This document shows positions 26,723-34,414 of a DNA stretch of 64,000 bases, piece by piece. This DNA is from Streptomyces sp. AC555_RSS877 (lineage in GTDB: Bacteria > Actinomycetota > Actinomycetes > Streptomycetales > Streptomycetaceae), in contig NZ_JAGMUK010000218.1 in assembly GCF_019049245.1 (NCBI RefSeq), positions 1 through 64,000 on the forward strand. Reading direction: 5' to 3'. Position numbers and translations under genes: made by a program. The stretch's first letter is position 1, and each line of letters begins with the position of its first letter. The notes beneath the pieces were generated by a model. That model was not told the origin of the DNA. It saw only the letters and a list, made by a program, of their open reading frames with translations, and made no database searches.

Positions 26723-26772
26723 CCGGCCGGTGCTCGGGGCAGGCCCTGGCCCGGCCGGTGCTCGGGGCAGGC
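26723..26772. repeat. Two 22-bp direct repeats, 28-bp period
   Basis: Copies at 26723-26744 and 26751-26772 are identical (starting CCGGCCGGTGCTCGG). They lie between the terminator and the stop of the leftward gene. Confidence 0.85.
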
Positions 26773-26773
26773 T

Positions 26774-27157
26774 CTAACCCGGTCGGCGCTTGGACGGCGG
26801 GTCCTGCGGGTCCACGCCGGTGAACGCGGAAGCGTCCCTCGTGCCGCTGGGGCGCTTGGAGCGGCCCTTGCGTTCGGTGTCCCGCATGCCCTTCTCGTTC
26901 TCGCCGCCGTACTCCTCGCCGCGTGCACTGTCGCTTTCGACCGTGTCACCAGGAACGGACTTCGTCTCCTCCTTGGACTTCTTCCGGCCCGGCCCCTTGC
27001 CACCGGCTTGCTCGGCGTCGAAGGAGCGGCGAGCGCTCGGGTTGTCCTGCTGCCGGGTCTCATCCACATCGGGCGACCAGCCGTGCTGCCCGGTGCCCTG
27101 GTGACGGCTCGGGCCCTTTCCGTGGGAGGGCTCGGACGAGGGTGTTTTCTTCGGCAT
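26774..27157 (-). CDS. Conserved basic hydrophilic protein of Streptomyces
   Basis: 127 residues, highly charged and without hydrophobic core, so probably disordered. It begins MPKKTPSSEPSHGKGPSRHQ, includes HGWSPDVDETRQQDNPSARR and ends DASAFTGVDPQDPPSKRRPG. I recall near-identical unnamed proteins in other Streptomyces. ATG 27157 is preferred over GTG 27196 because the conserved text begins there. Function is unknown; it converges on the hyp operon and shares the 26.7-kb terminator region. Confidence 0.7.
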   Translation of the reverse strand: MPKKTPSSEPSHGKGPSRHQGTGQHGWSPDVDETRQQDNPSARRSFDAEQAGGKGPGRKKSKEETKSVPGDTVESDSARGEEYGGENEKGMRDTERKGRSKRPSGTRDASAFTGVDPQDPPSKRRPG

Positions 27158-27336
27158 GGGCCGACCTGCCTGTTCAGTGGGGGGGACGCCGGTCACGCGT
27201 CGCCGCGATGGGGAAATTATCCCTCTTTGTCATATTTCAGGCACATTGTGCGGGCTGTGGTCCGAGTGTTCTTACGAAACGAGGACATCGAGGCCGGCGC
27301 TCCGTGCGGGAGCGAGGCCGGTGGGAGGGTGGGGGC

Positions 27337-28095
27337 ATGCAGCAGTCGTACGCATCTCCAGGCCCCGGACCCGTTCCGCGCGGGCCCATGGACGCGGGCC
27401 GCTTTCTCGCCGCGGATGACGACCTCACCGCCCCCACCGTCGCCGAGGTCGTCCCCGGCCGTCTCGACCGCGCCGGACACGGGGTGGGCAGGGCAGAGGA
27501 CGGGCCGTCCGCGCTCACATGTGCCGCCGCGCACCGGCCGGACCCGGTCGTGCTGGACCTGACGCTGCCCGGCATGGACGGCCTGGGGGTCTGCCGCCGT
27601 ATACGCGCCCGCGGCCCCGTGCCGGTCGTCACGCTCACCGCCCGCGGCGACGAAGGCGACCGGATCCTGGGCCGGGAGGCGGGCGCCGCCGACTACGTGA
27701 CGAAGCCCTTCGGTCCCCGTGAACCGGCGCTGCGGGTCGCATCAGTGCCGCGCCGGAGCCGACCCGCCGTCGCGGCTCGGCCCGTGCACGCGCCGGGCCT
27801 CGCCGCCACCCCGGCCGCCCCCCGCGCCACCAAGAACGCCACCGAACACGGCCTCACCCTCCGCCAGTTCGACCCGTCCGCCTTCCTGTTGCGCCACCAC
27901 GGGCGCGCCCACAGCCGGGATGAGCCGATGCGCGAGGCCGGGGCCGGGGACTTCGACGACCTGTCCACCGGCACCGCCCATGCGCGCGGGCCGCGGGGCG
28001 AGGTGGAGGAGGGCCCGGCCCCGGACCGGCTGATCCAGACGGTGTGGGCCGTGGGCCACCGCCTTGACACCACGCCCCGCGAGGAGGCGGTCTGA
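27337..28095 (+). CDS. OmpR-type response regulator with decayed DNA-binding domain
   Basis: 252 residues. The receiver domain keeps acidic residues (FLAADDD), the phospho-acceptor in DPVVLDLTLPGMDG and the Lys in YVTKPFGP. The C-terminal winged helix is recognisable by LTLRQFDPSAFLLRHHGRAH and RLIQTVWAVGHRLD, but between them key positions are altered: a usual Trp/aromatic core and the VxVHVxRLR recognition-helix region read GTAHARGPRGEVEE. The linker is also unusually Pro/Ala-rich. It lies two bases upstream of a histidine kinase gene. It may be a degenerate but still open gene, perhaps no longer binding DNA. Confidence 0.65.
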   Translation: MQQSYASPGPGPVPRGPMDAGRFLAADDDLTAPTVAEVVPGRLDRAGHGVGRAEDGPSALTCAAAHRPDPVVLDLTLPGMDGLGVCRRIRARGPVPVVTLTARGDEGDRILGREAGAADYVTKPFGPREPALRVASVPRRSRPAVAARPVHAPGLAATPAAPRATKNATEHGLTLRQFDPSAFLLRHHGRAHSRDEPMREAGAGDFDDLSTGTAHARGPRGEVEEGPAPDRLIQTVWAVGHRLDTTPREEAV

Positions 28096-28097
28096 GC

Positions 28098-29210
28098 ATG
28101 CGCGACACCCTCCTCATCGCCCTCTTCGCCTTCCTCGGCGCCGTCACGGCCGGGCTGCTCGGGGCGGGCGCACTGTGGCTGATCCGGCGACGCTCGCTGA
28201 CCGCGTCCCTCGCCGTGGTCTCCGCCGTGGCCGTGACCGCCATGCTCGCGGGCACGCTGGCCGTGGCGCAGGCGATGTTCCTGTCCTCGCACGACCTGAG
28301 CGTCGTCACCACGGTCGTCGCGATGGCGGCGGTCGTCTCCCTGGCCACCGCGCTGCTGCTCGGCCGCTGGGTCGTCGCCCGCAGCCGGGCGCTCACCGCC
28401 GCCGCCCGTTCCTTCGGTGACGGCGGTCATTTCGCGGCTCCCGACGGCCCGGCCACCGCCGAACTCTCGGCACTCAGCAGGGAGTTGGCCGCCACCAGTG
28501 CCAAGCTGGCCGAGTCCCGCGATCGCGAGCGGGCCCTGGAGACATCGAGACGCGAACTCGTCGCCTGGATCTCGCACGACCTGCGCACGCCCCTCGCCGG
28601 GCTGCGCGCCATGTCCGAGGCCCTGGAGGACGGCGTCGCCGCCGACCCGCAGCGCTACCTCCGCCAGATGCGCACGGAGGTCGAACGCCTCAACGACATG
28701 GTGGGGGACCTCTTCGAGCTCTCCCGCATCCACGCCGGGGCGCTCGCCCTCTCCCCTTCCCGTATCTCCGTGTACGACCTGGTCGGCGACGCCCTCGCGG
28801 GAGCGGACGCCCTCGCCCGCGAGTACGGGGTGGTGCTGGTCGGTGACCGCATCGAGCCGGTACCGGTCGAGGTGGACGGCAAGGAGATGAGCCGGGTGCT
28901 GGGCAATCTCCTGGTCAACGCGATCCGCCGGACCCCGTCCGACGGTACGGTCGCGGTCGCCGCCGAGCGCTCCCTGGACGGGGTGGTCCTGTCCGTCACC
29001 GACGGCTGCGGCGGCATCCCCGAGGAGGACCTGCCGCGGGTCTTCGACACCGGCTGGCGCGGCACGCACGCCCGTACCCCACCCGCCGGCGCCGGTCTGG
29101 GCCTCGCCATCGTCCGGGGCATCGTGGAGGCCCACCGCGGCCGGGCCGCCGTGCGCAACGTCCCCGGCGGCTGCCGCTTCGAAGTGACGCTCCCCGCGGC
29201 CGAGGCCTGA
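28098..29210 (+). CDS. Sensor histidine kinase
   Basis: 370 residues. Two N-terminal transmembrane segments (LLIALFAFLGAVTAGLLGAG and about 35-60) plus a third hydrophobic stretch near 72-95 precede a HAMP-like linker. The phospho-acceptor motif is WISHDLRTPLAG near 158. The ATPase domain shows NLLVNAIRRTP (N box), VTDGCGGIPEEDLPRVFD (G1, with GCG in place of the common GPG/GCG variants) and GAGLGLAIVRGIVEAH (G2). The sensor region is nearly absent, so it probably detects a membrane or intramembrane signal. It pairs with the regulator two bases upstream. Confidence 0.9.
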   Translation: MRDTLLIALFAFLGAVTAGLLGAGALWLIRRRSLTASLAVVSAVAVTAMLAGTLAVAQAMFLSSHDLSVVTTVVAMAAVVSLATALLLGRWVVARSRALTAAARSFGDGGHFAAPDGPATAELSALSRELAATSAKLAESRDRERALETSRRELVAWISHDLRTPLAGLRAMSEALEDGVAADPQRYLRQMRTEVERLNDMVGDLFELSRIHAGALALSPSRISVYDLVGDALAGADALAREYGVVLVGDRIEPVPVEVDGKEMSRVLGNLLVNAIRRTPSDGTVAVAAERSLDGVVLSVTDGCGGIPEEDLPRVFDTGWRGTHARTPPAGAGLGLAIVRGIVEAHRGRAAVRNVPGGCRFEVTLPAAEA

Positions 29211-29290
29211 TCGGGGAGCGTCCCTTCGGGCGGGGAGCCCGACGTGGACCGGCACCGGACCTTTGCCGGCCTCGACACCTTCTACTGGTT

Positions 29291-30850
29291 CTACTTGCCG
29301 AAGGTCACGACGAGGCGTCCGTCCGAAGCGTAGGACCACTTCATCGCGCCGGTGGAGGAGGAGCACCGGGAGCCGTTCGAGCCGGACCAGAACTGGTTGG
29401 TGCTGTCGGAGTTGCCGATGATCCGGTCGTTGGTGCCGCTGCCGCTGCGGCACGAGGTGTTGTCGCGGAAGACCGACGTGCCGCCGTCGAAGCTGAAGTT
29501 GCGCTCGGTGTTGTCGATGCTGAGGTTGCCCGACACGGCCATCGAGCCGGGGTTGCTGTTCCAGGTGAACCCGTGCTTGCCGTTGTGGTAGGCGATGCTG
29601 CGCCGGACGATGTGGTTCACCGCGATGTCGTCGCCGCCCAGCTTGTAGCCGTTGCGGTCACCGTTGCCGGCCTGGGAGCCGTCGGTGAGGGTGCCGTTGT
29701 CGTAGGCGAGGGAGTCCTCGATGGTCACCGCGCCGATGGGTCCGGTGTCGGTCTTGGTGTAGAGGTCCCAGCCGTCGTCGATGTTGTTGTGGGCAACGGC
29801 GTAGCGGAACACGTTGCCGGGTCCGGAGGTGAGCTTCGCGGCGAAGCCGTCGGCGTCCTCGCCGTCGGAGTCGGCGTTGTCGTGCGACTCGGCGCTCAGG
29901 ACGAGGTTGTTGGACGGCCACTGGCTGCTGGGCGTGCTGGAGAGCATCCGTGAGAGCTGCAGGCCGGTGTCCCGGTTGAAGCGCGTCACCGTGCGCTCGA
30001 AGATGTTGTCGCTGCCGCCGACGAAGATCCCGTTGTCACCGGCACGTTCCACGACCAGGCCCTTGACGTGCCAGTACGAGCCGTTCACCGCGAGTCCGCG
30101 GTTCGCGGGGTCCTCTGTCTGGGCGGAGAAGTTCAGTACCGGCGTCTCACCCGGGTAGGCGGCCAGTTCCGTACGGTCGCTCGCCGTGCCGTTGTTGCCC
30201 GCCGGGACGGTGACCGTCTGCGAGTAGCGGTAGGTGCCGCCGCGCATGTAGATCGTCCCGCCGGGGGTGATCCGGCTGATCGCCGAGGTGAGCGTGGTCG
30301 GGGCCGCCTGCGTTCCGGCGGCGCCGTCGGTGCCGTTCGGCGCCACGTACAGGGCGGAGCCCGTCGGTGGCGTGGTGGTGCCGCCCACCTCGGCGTCGAG
30401 GTAGTCGATGTTGGGCAGGCCGACGGCGGCGGTGGGGCTGAGCCGGACGGTGTTGCTGCCCGAATTCACCGGTACCGTCAGCGTCCTGGTCGTCCACGCG
30501 CCCCACGTGCCGGTGGACTCGAACGACGCCGTCGTGACCGTGGAGCCGTTCACGATGACGTTCGCGGTGCGTGCGGTGGTGGTTCCGTTGGCGAAGCGGA
30601 CGCTCAGTGTCGCCGTGCCCGCGGTGGCGGCGTTCACGGTGAACTGGGCGTGCGCGCCGACCGCGTTGTTGGCGTTGCAGAAGCCGCTGCCGGAGTAGCC
30701 GGCCCAGTCGGAGTCGATGGTGCCGGTGCAGACCGCCGGGGAACTCTCGGCCTCGTAGCGGGTGGGAGCTGCCTGCGCCGTGGTGCCGGAAACCACGACG
30801 AGTGTGCCGGTCAGCAGGCTGATGGACGCGATGACGGGTCTCAGTTGCAT
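29291..30850 (-). CDS. Secreted PL9-type pectate lyase with N-terminal CBM35/6
   Basis: 519 residues. Signal peptide (MQLRPVIASISLLTGTLVVV, cleavage after TTAQAA). Residues about 37-165 form a carbohydrate-binding module (RYEAESSPAVCTGTIDSDWA to NIDYLDAEV). From about 175 comes a right-handed beta-helix with the PL9 signature ADGFAAKLTSGPGNVF, NNIDDGWDLYTK and GPIGAVTIEDSLAYDNG. It should cleave polygalacturonate with Ca2+. ATG 30850 follows GGAGAC; the open frame extends to 31027 but that part lacks secretory features. A LacI-type palindrome sits about 130 bp upstream. Confidence 0.85.
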   Translation of the reverse strand: MQLRPVIASISLLTGTLVVVSGTTAQAAPTRYEAESSPAVCTGTIDSDWAGYSGSGFCNANNAVGAHAQFTVNAATAGTATLSVRFANGTTTARTANVIVNGSTVTTASFESTGTWGAWTTRTLTVPVNSGSNTVRLSPTAAVGLPNIDYLDAEVGGTTTPPTGSALYVAPNGTDGAAGTQAAPTTLTSAISRITPGGTIYMRGGTYRYSQTVTVPAGNNGTASDRTELAAYPGETPVLNFSAQTEDPANRGLAVNGSYWHVKGLVVERAGDNGIFVGGSDNIFERTVTRFNRDTGLQLSRMLSSTPSSQWPSNNLVLSAESHDNADSDGEDADGFAAKLTSGPGNVFRYAVAHNNIDDGWDLYTKTDTGPIGAVTIEDSLAYDNGTLTDGSQAGNGDRNGYKLGGDDIAVNHIVRRSIAYHNGKHGFTWNSNPGSMAVSGNLSIDNTERNFSFDGGTSVFRDNTSCRSGSGTNDRIIGNSDSTNQFWSGSNGSRCSSSTGAMKWSYASDGRLVVTFGK

Positions 30851-30975
30851 CGTTCGTCTCCAGGTGGGTTGTCTCGTCCGACCAGGGGCGGCTCGGTGAA
30901 CGGGGCCAACCGGGTGCCGTGATGCGGCTTGTTCGGCATCATGAATGGGGCAGGACGCCGAACCTTGCACCCAGC

Positions 30976-30995
30976 TGGGAGAAAGCGCTTTCCCC
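30976..30995. promoter_or_regulatory. LacI-type palindrome upstream of pectate lyase
   Basis: GAAAGCGCTTTC at 30981-30992 is a perfect palindrome centred on CG, flanked by GG and CC two bases out. The shape matches operators of LacI-family sugar repressors. It is 126 bp or more upstream of the start at 30850. Confidence 0.6.
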
Positions 30996-31090
30996 GGACG
31001 GTAGAGGGGTCGCCGTGAACGCGTCAACGGTCGTGTACATGATCGTTGTTCACAGGGGTGAACTCCAATGAGTCGGTCCCGGGCAAACGA

Positions 31091-31118
31091 AACGGCACCG
31101 TCCGCAGACGGTGCCGTT
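31091..31118. terminator. Terminator hairpin after galactanase
   Basis: A perfect 12-bp stem (31091-31102 with 31107-31118) and a CGCA/TGCG loop. It lies 23 bp beyond the stop of the leftward GH53 gene. Confidence 0.85.
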
Positions 31119-31140
31119 CGCTACTGCTGGATTTCGGGGA

Positions 31141-32262
31141 CTACGGCGTCCACTTGACGTTCGGGTTCAGCTGGCCGGTCCAGTTGAAGATGGCCATGTT
31201 GTCCCAGCCGTTGCCGCTGTTGTTGATGTCGGCCGGATCCCAGCCGTTGCCCTTGACCGCGTACCAGGTCGGTTCCCAGTAGAAGACGCCGATCGCGCCG
31301 GCGTTGCGGGCCGTGTTCTGCACGGCGGTGAAGTTGTCGGCCTGGCCCTGCCAGGTGAGCGGGTAGCCCGAGCAGCCGGAGTTGATCGAGTTGGTGGTGC
31401 TGTCCGCGTCCGCCGAGGTGAACGGGTACGCGGTCTCGGCGATGACGACGTCCTTGCCGTACCGGGACTTCACGTCGGACACCACGCTGCCCATGTTGGC
31501 CAGCGTGCCGTGCCACGGGCAGTAGTAGGACAGCCCGGTGATGTCCCAGTTGACGCCCTTGGCCTTGATGCCGTCGTAGAACCAGCGGGCATGCGCGTCG
31601 CTGTCCGAGTTGGCGGTGTGGATGATCACCTTGGTGCCGCTGTTGCAGGCCTTGGTCGCGTTGTAGCCCGACTTGAGGAGCAGGCTGAGGTTGGTGAAGT
31701 CGTTGTTCACCACCCTGCCCTCGTTCCACAGCATGCCGACGTTGATCTCGTTGCCGATCTGCACGCTGTCCGGGGTGGTGCCCTGGGACTTGAGGCTGTT
31801 GCAGACGTCGTACGTGTAGTCGTAGACGTCGGTCTGCAACTGTCCGATGTTGTGGCTGGACCAAGCCGCGGGCTTGTACTGCTTGCCCGGGTCGGCCCAG
31901 GTGTCGGAGTAGTGGAAGTCGACCAGCAGCTTGAGGCCCCTGGCCTTGACCTGCTTCGCGTAGGCCAGCACCTTCGCCTTGTTGTTGTAGCCACTGGCCG
32001 GGTTGTTCCATACCCGCAGGCGGACGTAGTTCACGCCGGCGCCCTTGAGGATGTCGAGCGGGTCCTTGGCGGTGCCGCTCGCGTCGTAGTACTTGGCGCC
32101 GAGATCGAGGGCCCGCTGCGCGGTCGAGACATCGGCGCCGAGCATGGTGAGGGTGCCCGCGGCGGAGGCGGTCGTGGGGGTGGTGAGCAGGGACGCGGGC
32201 AGGGCGACGGCTGCCATGAGCAGGGCGGCCTTCACTGTGCGACCTGGACCGTTCACGGTCAT
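31141..32262 (-). CDS. Secreted GH53 endo-beta-1,4-galactanase
   Basis: 373 residues. A signal peptide ends at about residue 35 (PTTASAAG). The GH53 barrel begins TMLGADVSTAQRALDLGAKY. The acid/base Glu172 is in QIGNEINVGMLW, the nucleophile Glu276 in VVIAETAYPF. Ends FNWTGQLNPNVKWTP, without extra modules. It cleaves beta-1,4-galactan side chains of pectin outside the cell. AAAGGAG precedes ATG 32262. A GTGAACGTTCAC palindrome lies upstream; galactan repressors of LacI type are known to use such sites. The released oligosaccharides are substrates for a GH42 enzyme like the one at 47.6 kb. Confidence 0.92.
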   Translation of the reverse strand: MTVNGPGRTVKAALLMAAVALPASLLTTPTTASAAGTLTMLGADVSTAQRALDLGAKYYDASGTAKDPLDILKGAGVNYVRLRVWNNPASGYNNKAKVLAYAKQVKARGLKLLVDFHYSDTWADPGKQYKPAAWSSHNIGQLQTDVYDYTYDVCNSLKSQGTTPDSVQIGNEINVGMLWNEGRVVNNDFTNLSLLLKSGYNATKACNSGTKVIIHTANSDSDAHARWFYDGIKAKGVNWDITGLSYYCPWHGTLANMGSVVSDVKSRYGKDVVIAETAYPFTSADADSTTNSINSGCSGYPLTWQGQADNFTAVQNTARNAGAIGVFYWEPTWYAVKGNGWDPADINNSGNGWDNMAIFNWTGQLNPNVKWTP

Positions 32263-32328
32263 CCCGAACTCCTTTGATCGAGACGTGCGAGCCGAGCGGG
32301 GGCTTGGCATGCGCATGTTGCGGTTTCC

Positions 32329-32340
32329 GTGAACGTTCAC
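32329..32340. promoter_or_regulatory. GTGAACGTTCAC operator upstream of galactanase
   Basis: A perfect 12-bp palindrome, 67-78 bp upstream of the galactanase start. It sits just downstream of an A+T-rich stretch (32366-32394) with TGTACG and TATATT hexamers 16 bases apart on the minus strand, a possible promoter. A LacI-family repressor is the likely ligand. Confidence 0.65.
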
Positions 32341-32365
32341 AGTAAGGGAGGTAACAAGGGCTGTA

Positions 32366-32394
32366 AATATATGTGTCGCGCGGATTTCGTACAG
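32366..32394 (-). promoter_or_regulatory. Possible galactanase promoter
   Basis: On the minus strand TGTACG and TATATT stand 16 bases apart in an unusually A+T-rich patch. The position about 105 bp upstream of the start and just upstream of the palindrome fits a repressible promoter. Confidence 0.4.
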
Positions 32395-32570
32395 GTCGCA
32401 GGCCTAATGCTGATGCGGCCTGCTTGGGTACGTGCACAGTCATAGATCACCAGGTGGTCCGGGTGTCCTGGGCACCGTTATCTGATTGATCATCAATTTC
32501 CTTGTTCCGCAAGGAGGTTCGGGCCATGCTGTGATCCGTCTGTGAACTCCTGATTCATGGAGGAACATCT

Positions 32571-34166
32571 GTGACGTCCAACCCCCCACCGACCTCACGC
32601 CCGACAGGCCGCCGAAGACTGGCCGTCGGAGCACTGGTCACCGCACTGTTCGGCCAGTTGCTCGCCGGAACCGCCGTCGCAGCACCCTCGGCCACGACGC
32701 CGTCACCCGGGCGAATAGCCTGGGAACCCTGCCAATCCCCGACCGGTGAGGGCACCTTCGAGTGCGCCACCATCAAGGTCCCCGTGGACTGGAAGCGGCC
32801 GAGCGGCGCCACCATCGACCTGGCCCTCGCCCGTCACCTGGCGACCGACCCCGAACACCGGATCGGCTCGCTGCTGATCAACCCCGGCGGCCCGGGCGGC
32901 TCCGGGGTGGGCTTCGCGTTCAGCGCGCCCAACTCCTTCTCGCCCGAACTGCTGGAGCGCTTCGACATCGTGGGCTTCGACCCGCGCGGCGTCGGCCTCA
33001 GCAACCCGGTGATGTGCGACGAGGACCGGGTGGCCGAGCAGGGCGGACTCCTCTACCCGGACAGCGCCTCCTCCTTCGCCGCCCTGCGTGAGGCGAACCG
33101 TGCGCTCGGCGAGAACTGCCGCGACCTCACCGGGCCGCTCGTCGACAACATGGACACCGCGAGCGTCATCCGCGACATGGAGGCGATCCGGGCCGGCCTC
33201 GGCGAGAAGCGGATCAGCTACTACGGCGTGTCCTACGGCACCGGGATCGGCCAGCAGTACGCCGAGCGCTACCCGCACCGGGTCCGTGCCATGACGATCG
33301 ACTCGAACATGGACCACAGCCTCAACCCGTGGACCTACCAGAAGACCGAGACCGTCGCGATGGAGGAGTCGTACGGCCAGTTCGCCGACTGGTGCGCGCG
33401 GACCGCCTCCTGCGTGCTGCACGACCAGGACGCCCGTGCCCTGTTCGACTCGCTCTACAAGCGGGCCGACGCCGGTGAGCTGGTCCTGCCGGGCGACCCG
33501 CCCTACACCTTCACCACCCAGGACCTCCAGGGCCTCGCCTTCGGCTACATGTACGACCCGGCCACCTGGTTCCAGTTCGCCGAGGACCTCGCCTACCTGG
33601 ACGCCCCCGACCCCGCGGCGGCACGGTCCCTCGGCAAGCGCGGCGAGCCGACGGAATTCGCGTACCTCCCGGTGATGTGCCAGGACTACGACTTCGACGT
33701 GCCGTCCTACGGCACGCTCGCCCGCTTCGAACGCCAACTGGCCCGCCTCGCCCCGGTCACCCGGCTCAGCTCCCTCGCCTGGACGGACCTGACCGGCTGC
33801 CAGAACTGGCCGACCGAGGTGACCAACCCGCCCCACCGGCTTCGCGTCGACGGCACCCCGCCGATCCTGGTGACCAACAGCCGGTACGACGTGGCCACCC
33901 CGCACTCCTGGGGGTCCAACGCGGCCCGCCAGATCGGCCGCGAGGCCGTGTTCCTCACGTACGACGGTGTCGGGCACGGCGACTACTGGCTGAGCCCCTG
34001 TGCGCGTGACGCCATCGACACCTACCTGATCACCCTCAAGACCCCCCGCAAGGACACCCATTGCCCTGCGGTCTGGCCGGCCGGGCCCTCCGCCCAACGG
34101 CAGTCGCCGAGCGGAGGTCTCGTCAACCCGCTGCCCGAGCTGCTGGGCACGGGAGCGCGCCGGTGA
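32571..34166 (+). CDS. Secreted alpha/beta-hydrolase, tripeptidyl-aminopeptidase type
   Basis: 531 residues. Signal peptide: RRRLAVGALVTALFGQLLAG with cleavage near AVAAPS. The hydrolase core starts INPGGPGGSGVGFAFSA (oxyanion region). The nucleophile is in YYGVSYGTGIGQQYAE, the Asp in VTNSRYDVATPHSW and the His in YDGVGHGDYW. Four or more cysteines (CQSPTGEGTFEC, WCARTASCVL) suggest disulfides. It belongs to the Streptomyces secreted aminopeptidase (Slp/TAP) group, which removes N-terminal tripeptides or di-peptides. GGAGG precedes GTG 32571. Confidence 0.85.
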   Translation: MTSNPPPTSRPTGRRRLAVGALVTALFGQLLAGTAVAAPSATTPSPGRIAWEPCQSPTGEGTFECATIKVPVDWKRPSGATIDLALARHLATDPEHRIGSLLINPGGPGGSGVGFAFSAPNSFSPELLERFDIVGFDPRGVGLSNPVMCDEDRVAEQGGLLYPDSASSFAALREANRALGENCRDLTGPLVDNMDTASVIRDMEAIRAGLGEKRISYYGVSYGTGIGQQYAERYPHRVRAMTIDSNMDHSLNPWTYQKTETVAMEESYGQFADWCARTASCVLHDQDARALFDSLYKRADAGELVLPGDPPYTFTTQDLQGLAFGYMYDPATWFQFAEDLAYLDAPDPAAARSLGKRGEPTEFAYLPVMCQDYDFDVPSYGTLARFERQLARLAPVTRLSSLAWTDLTGCQNWPTEVTNPPHRLRVDGTPPILVTNSRYDVATPHSWGSNAARQIGREAVFLTYDGVGHGDYWLSPCARDAIDTYLITLKTPRKDTHCPAVWPAGPSAQRQSPSGGLVNPLPELLGTGARR

Positions 34167-34257
34167 GCCGCGTGACGCGGCCTGCTCCGGCGCGGTGGTG
34201 AGCGCGGCCTGGTCCGACGCGGCCGTGAACGCGGTCTGATCGGACGAGGTCGTGAGT

Positions 34258-34293
34258 GAGGGGGCGCGGTCCCGGTCGGGGCCGCGCCCCCTC
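34258..34293. terminator. Terminator hairpin after peptidase
   Basis: A 12-bp G+C stem (34258-34269 with 34282-34293) with a 12-base loop, about 90 bp after the peptidase stop. Confidence 0.75.
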
Positions 34294-34350
34294 GTGTGCC
34301 ACGTGACGATGCGTGCGCGATGTCTTGACGTGTACTTGGCATAGTGGCTT

Positions 34351-34368
34351 CATGGGAGCGCTCCCATG
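34351..34368. promoter_or_regulatory. CebR-type operator upstream of mannanase
   Basis: CATGGGAGCGCTCCCATG is a perfect 18-bp palindrome containing the TGGGAGCGCTCCCA box used by cellobiose/mannan-responsive LacI-family repressors in Streptomyces. It is 47 bp upstream of the mannanase start and just downstream of TTGACG (34325-34330). Confidence 0.85.
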
Positions 34369-34414
34369 ACACTGCTGATGCCTGAGTTTCTCGGCGCTCA
34401 CCCCTGGAGTCGCA

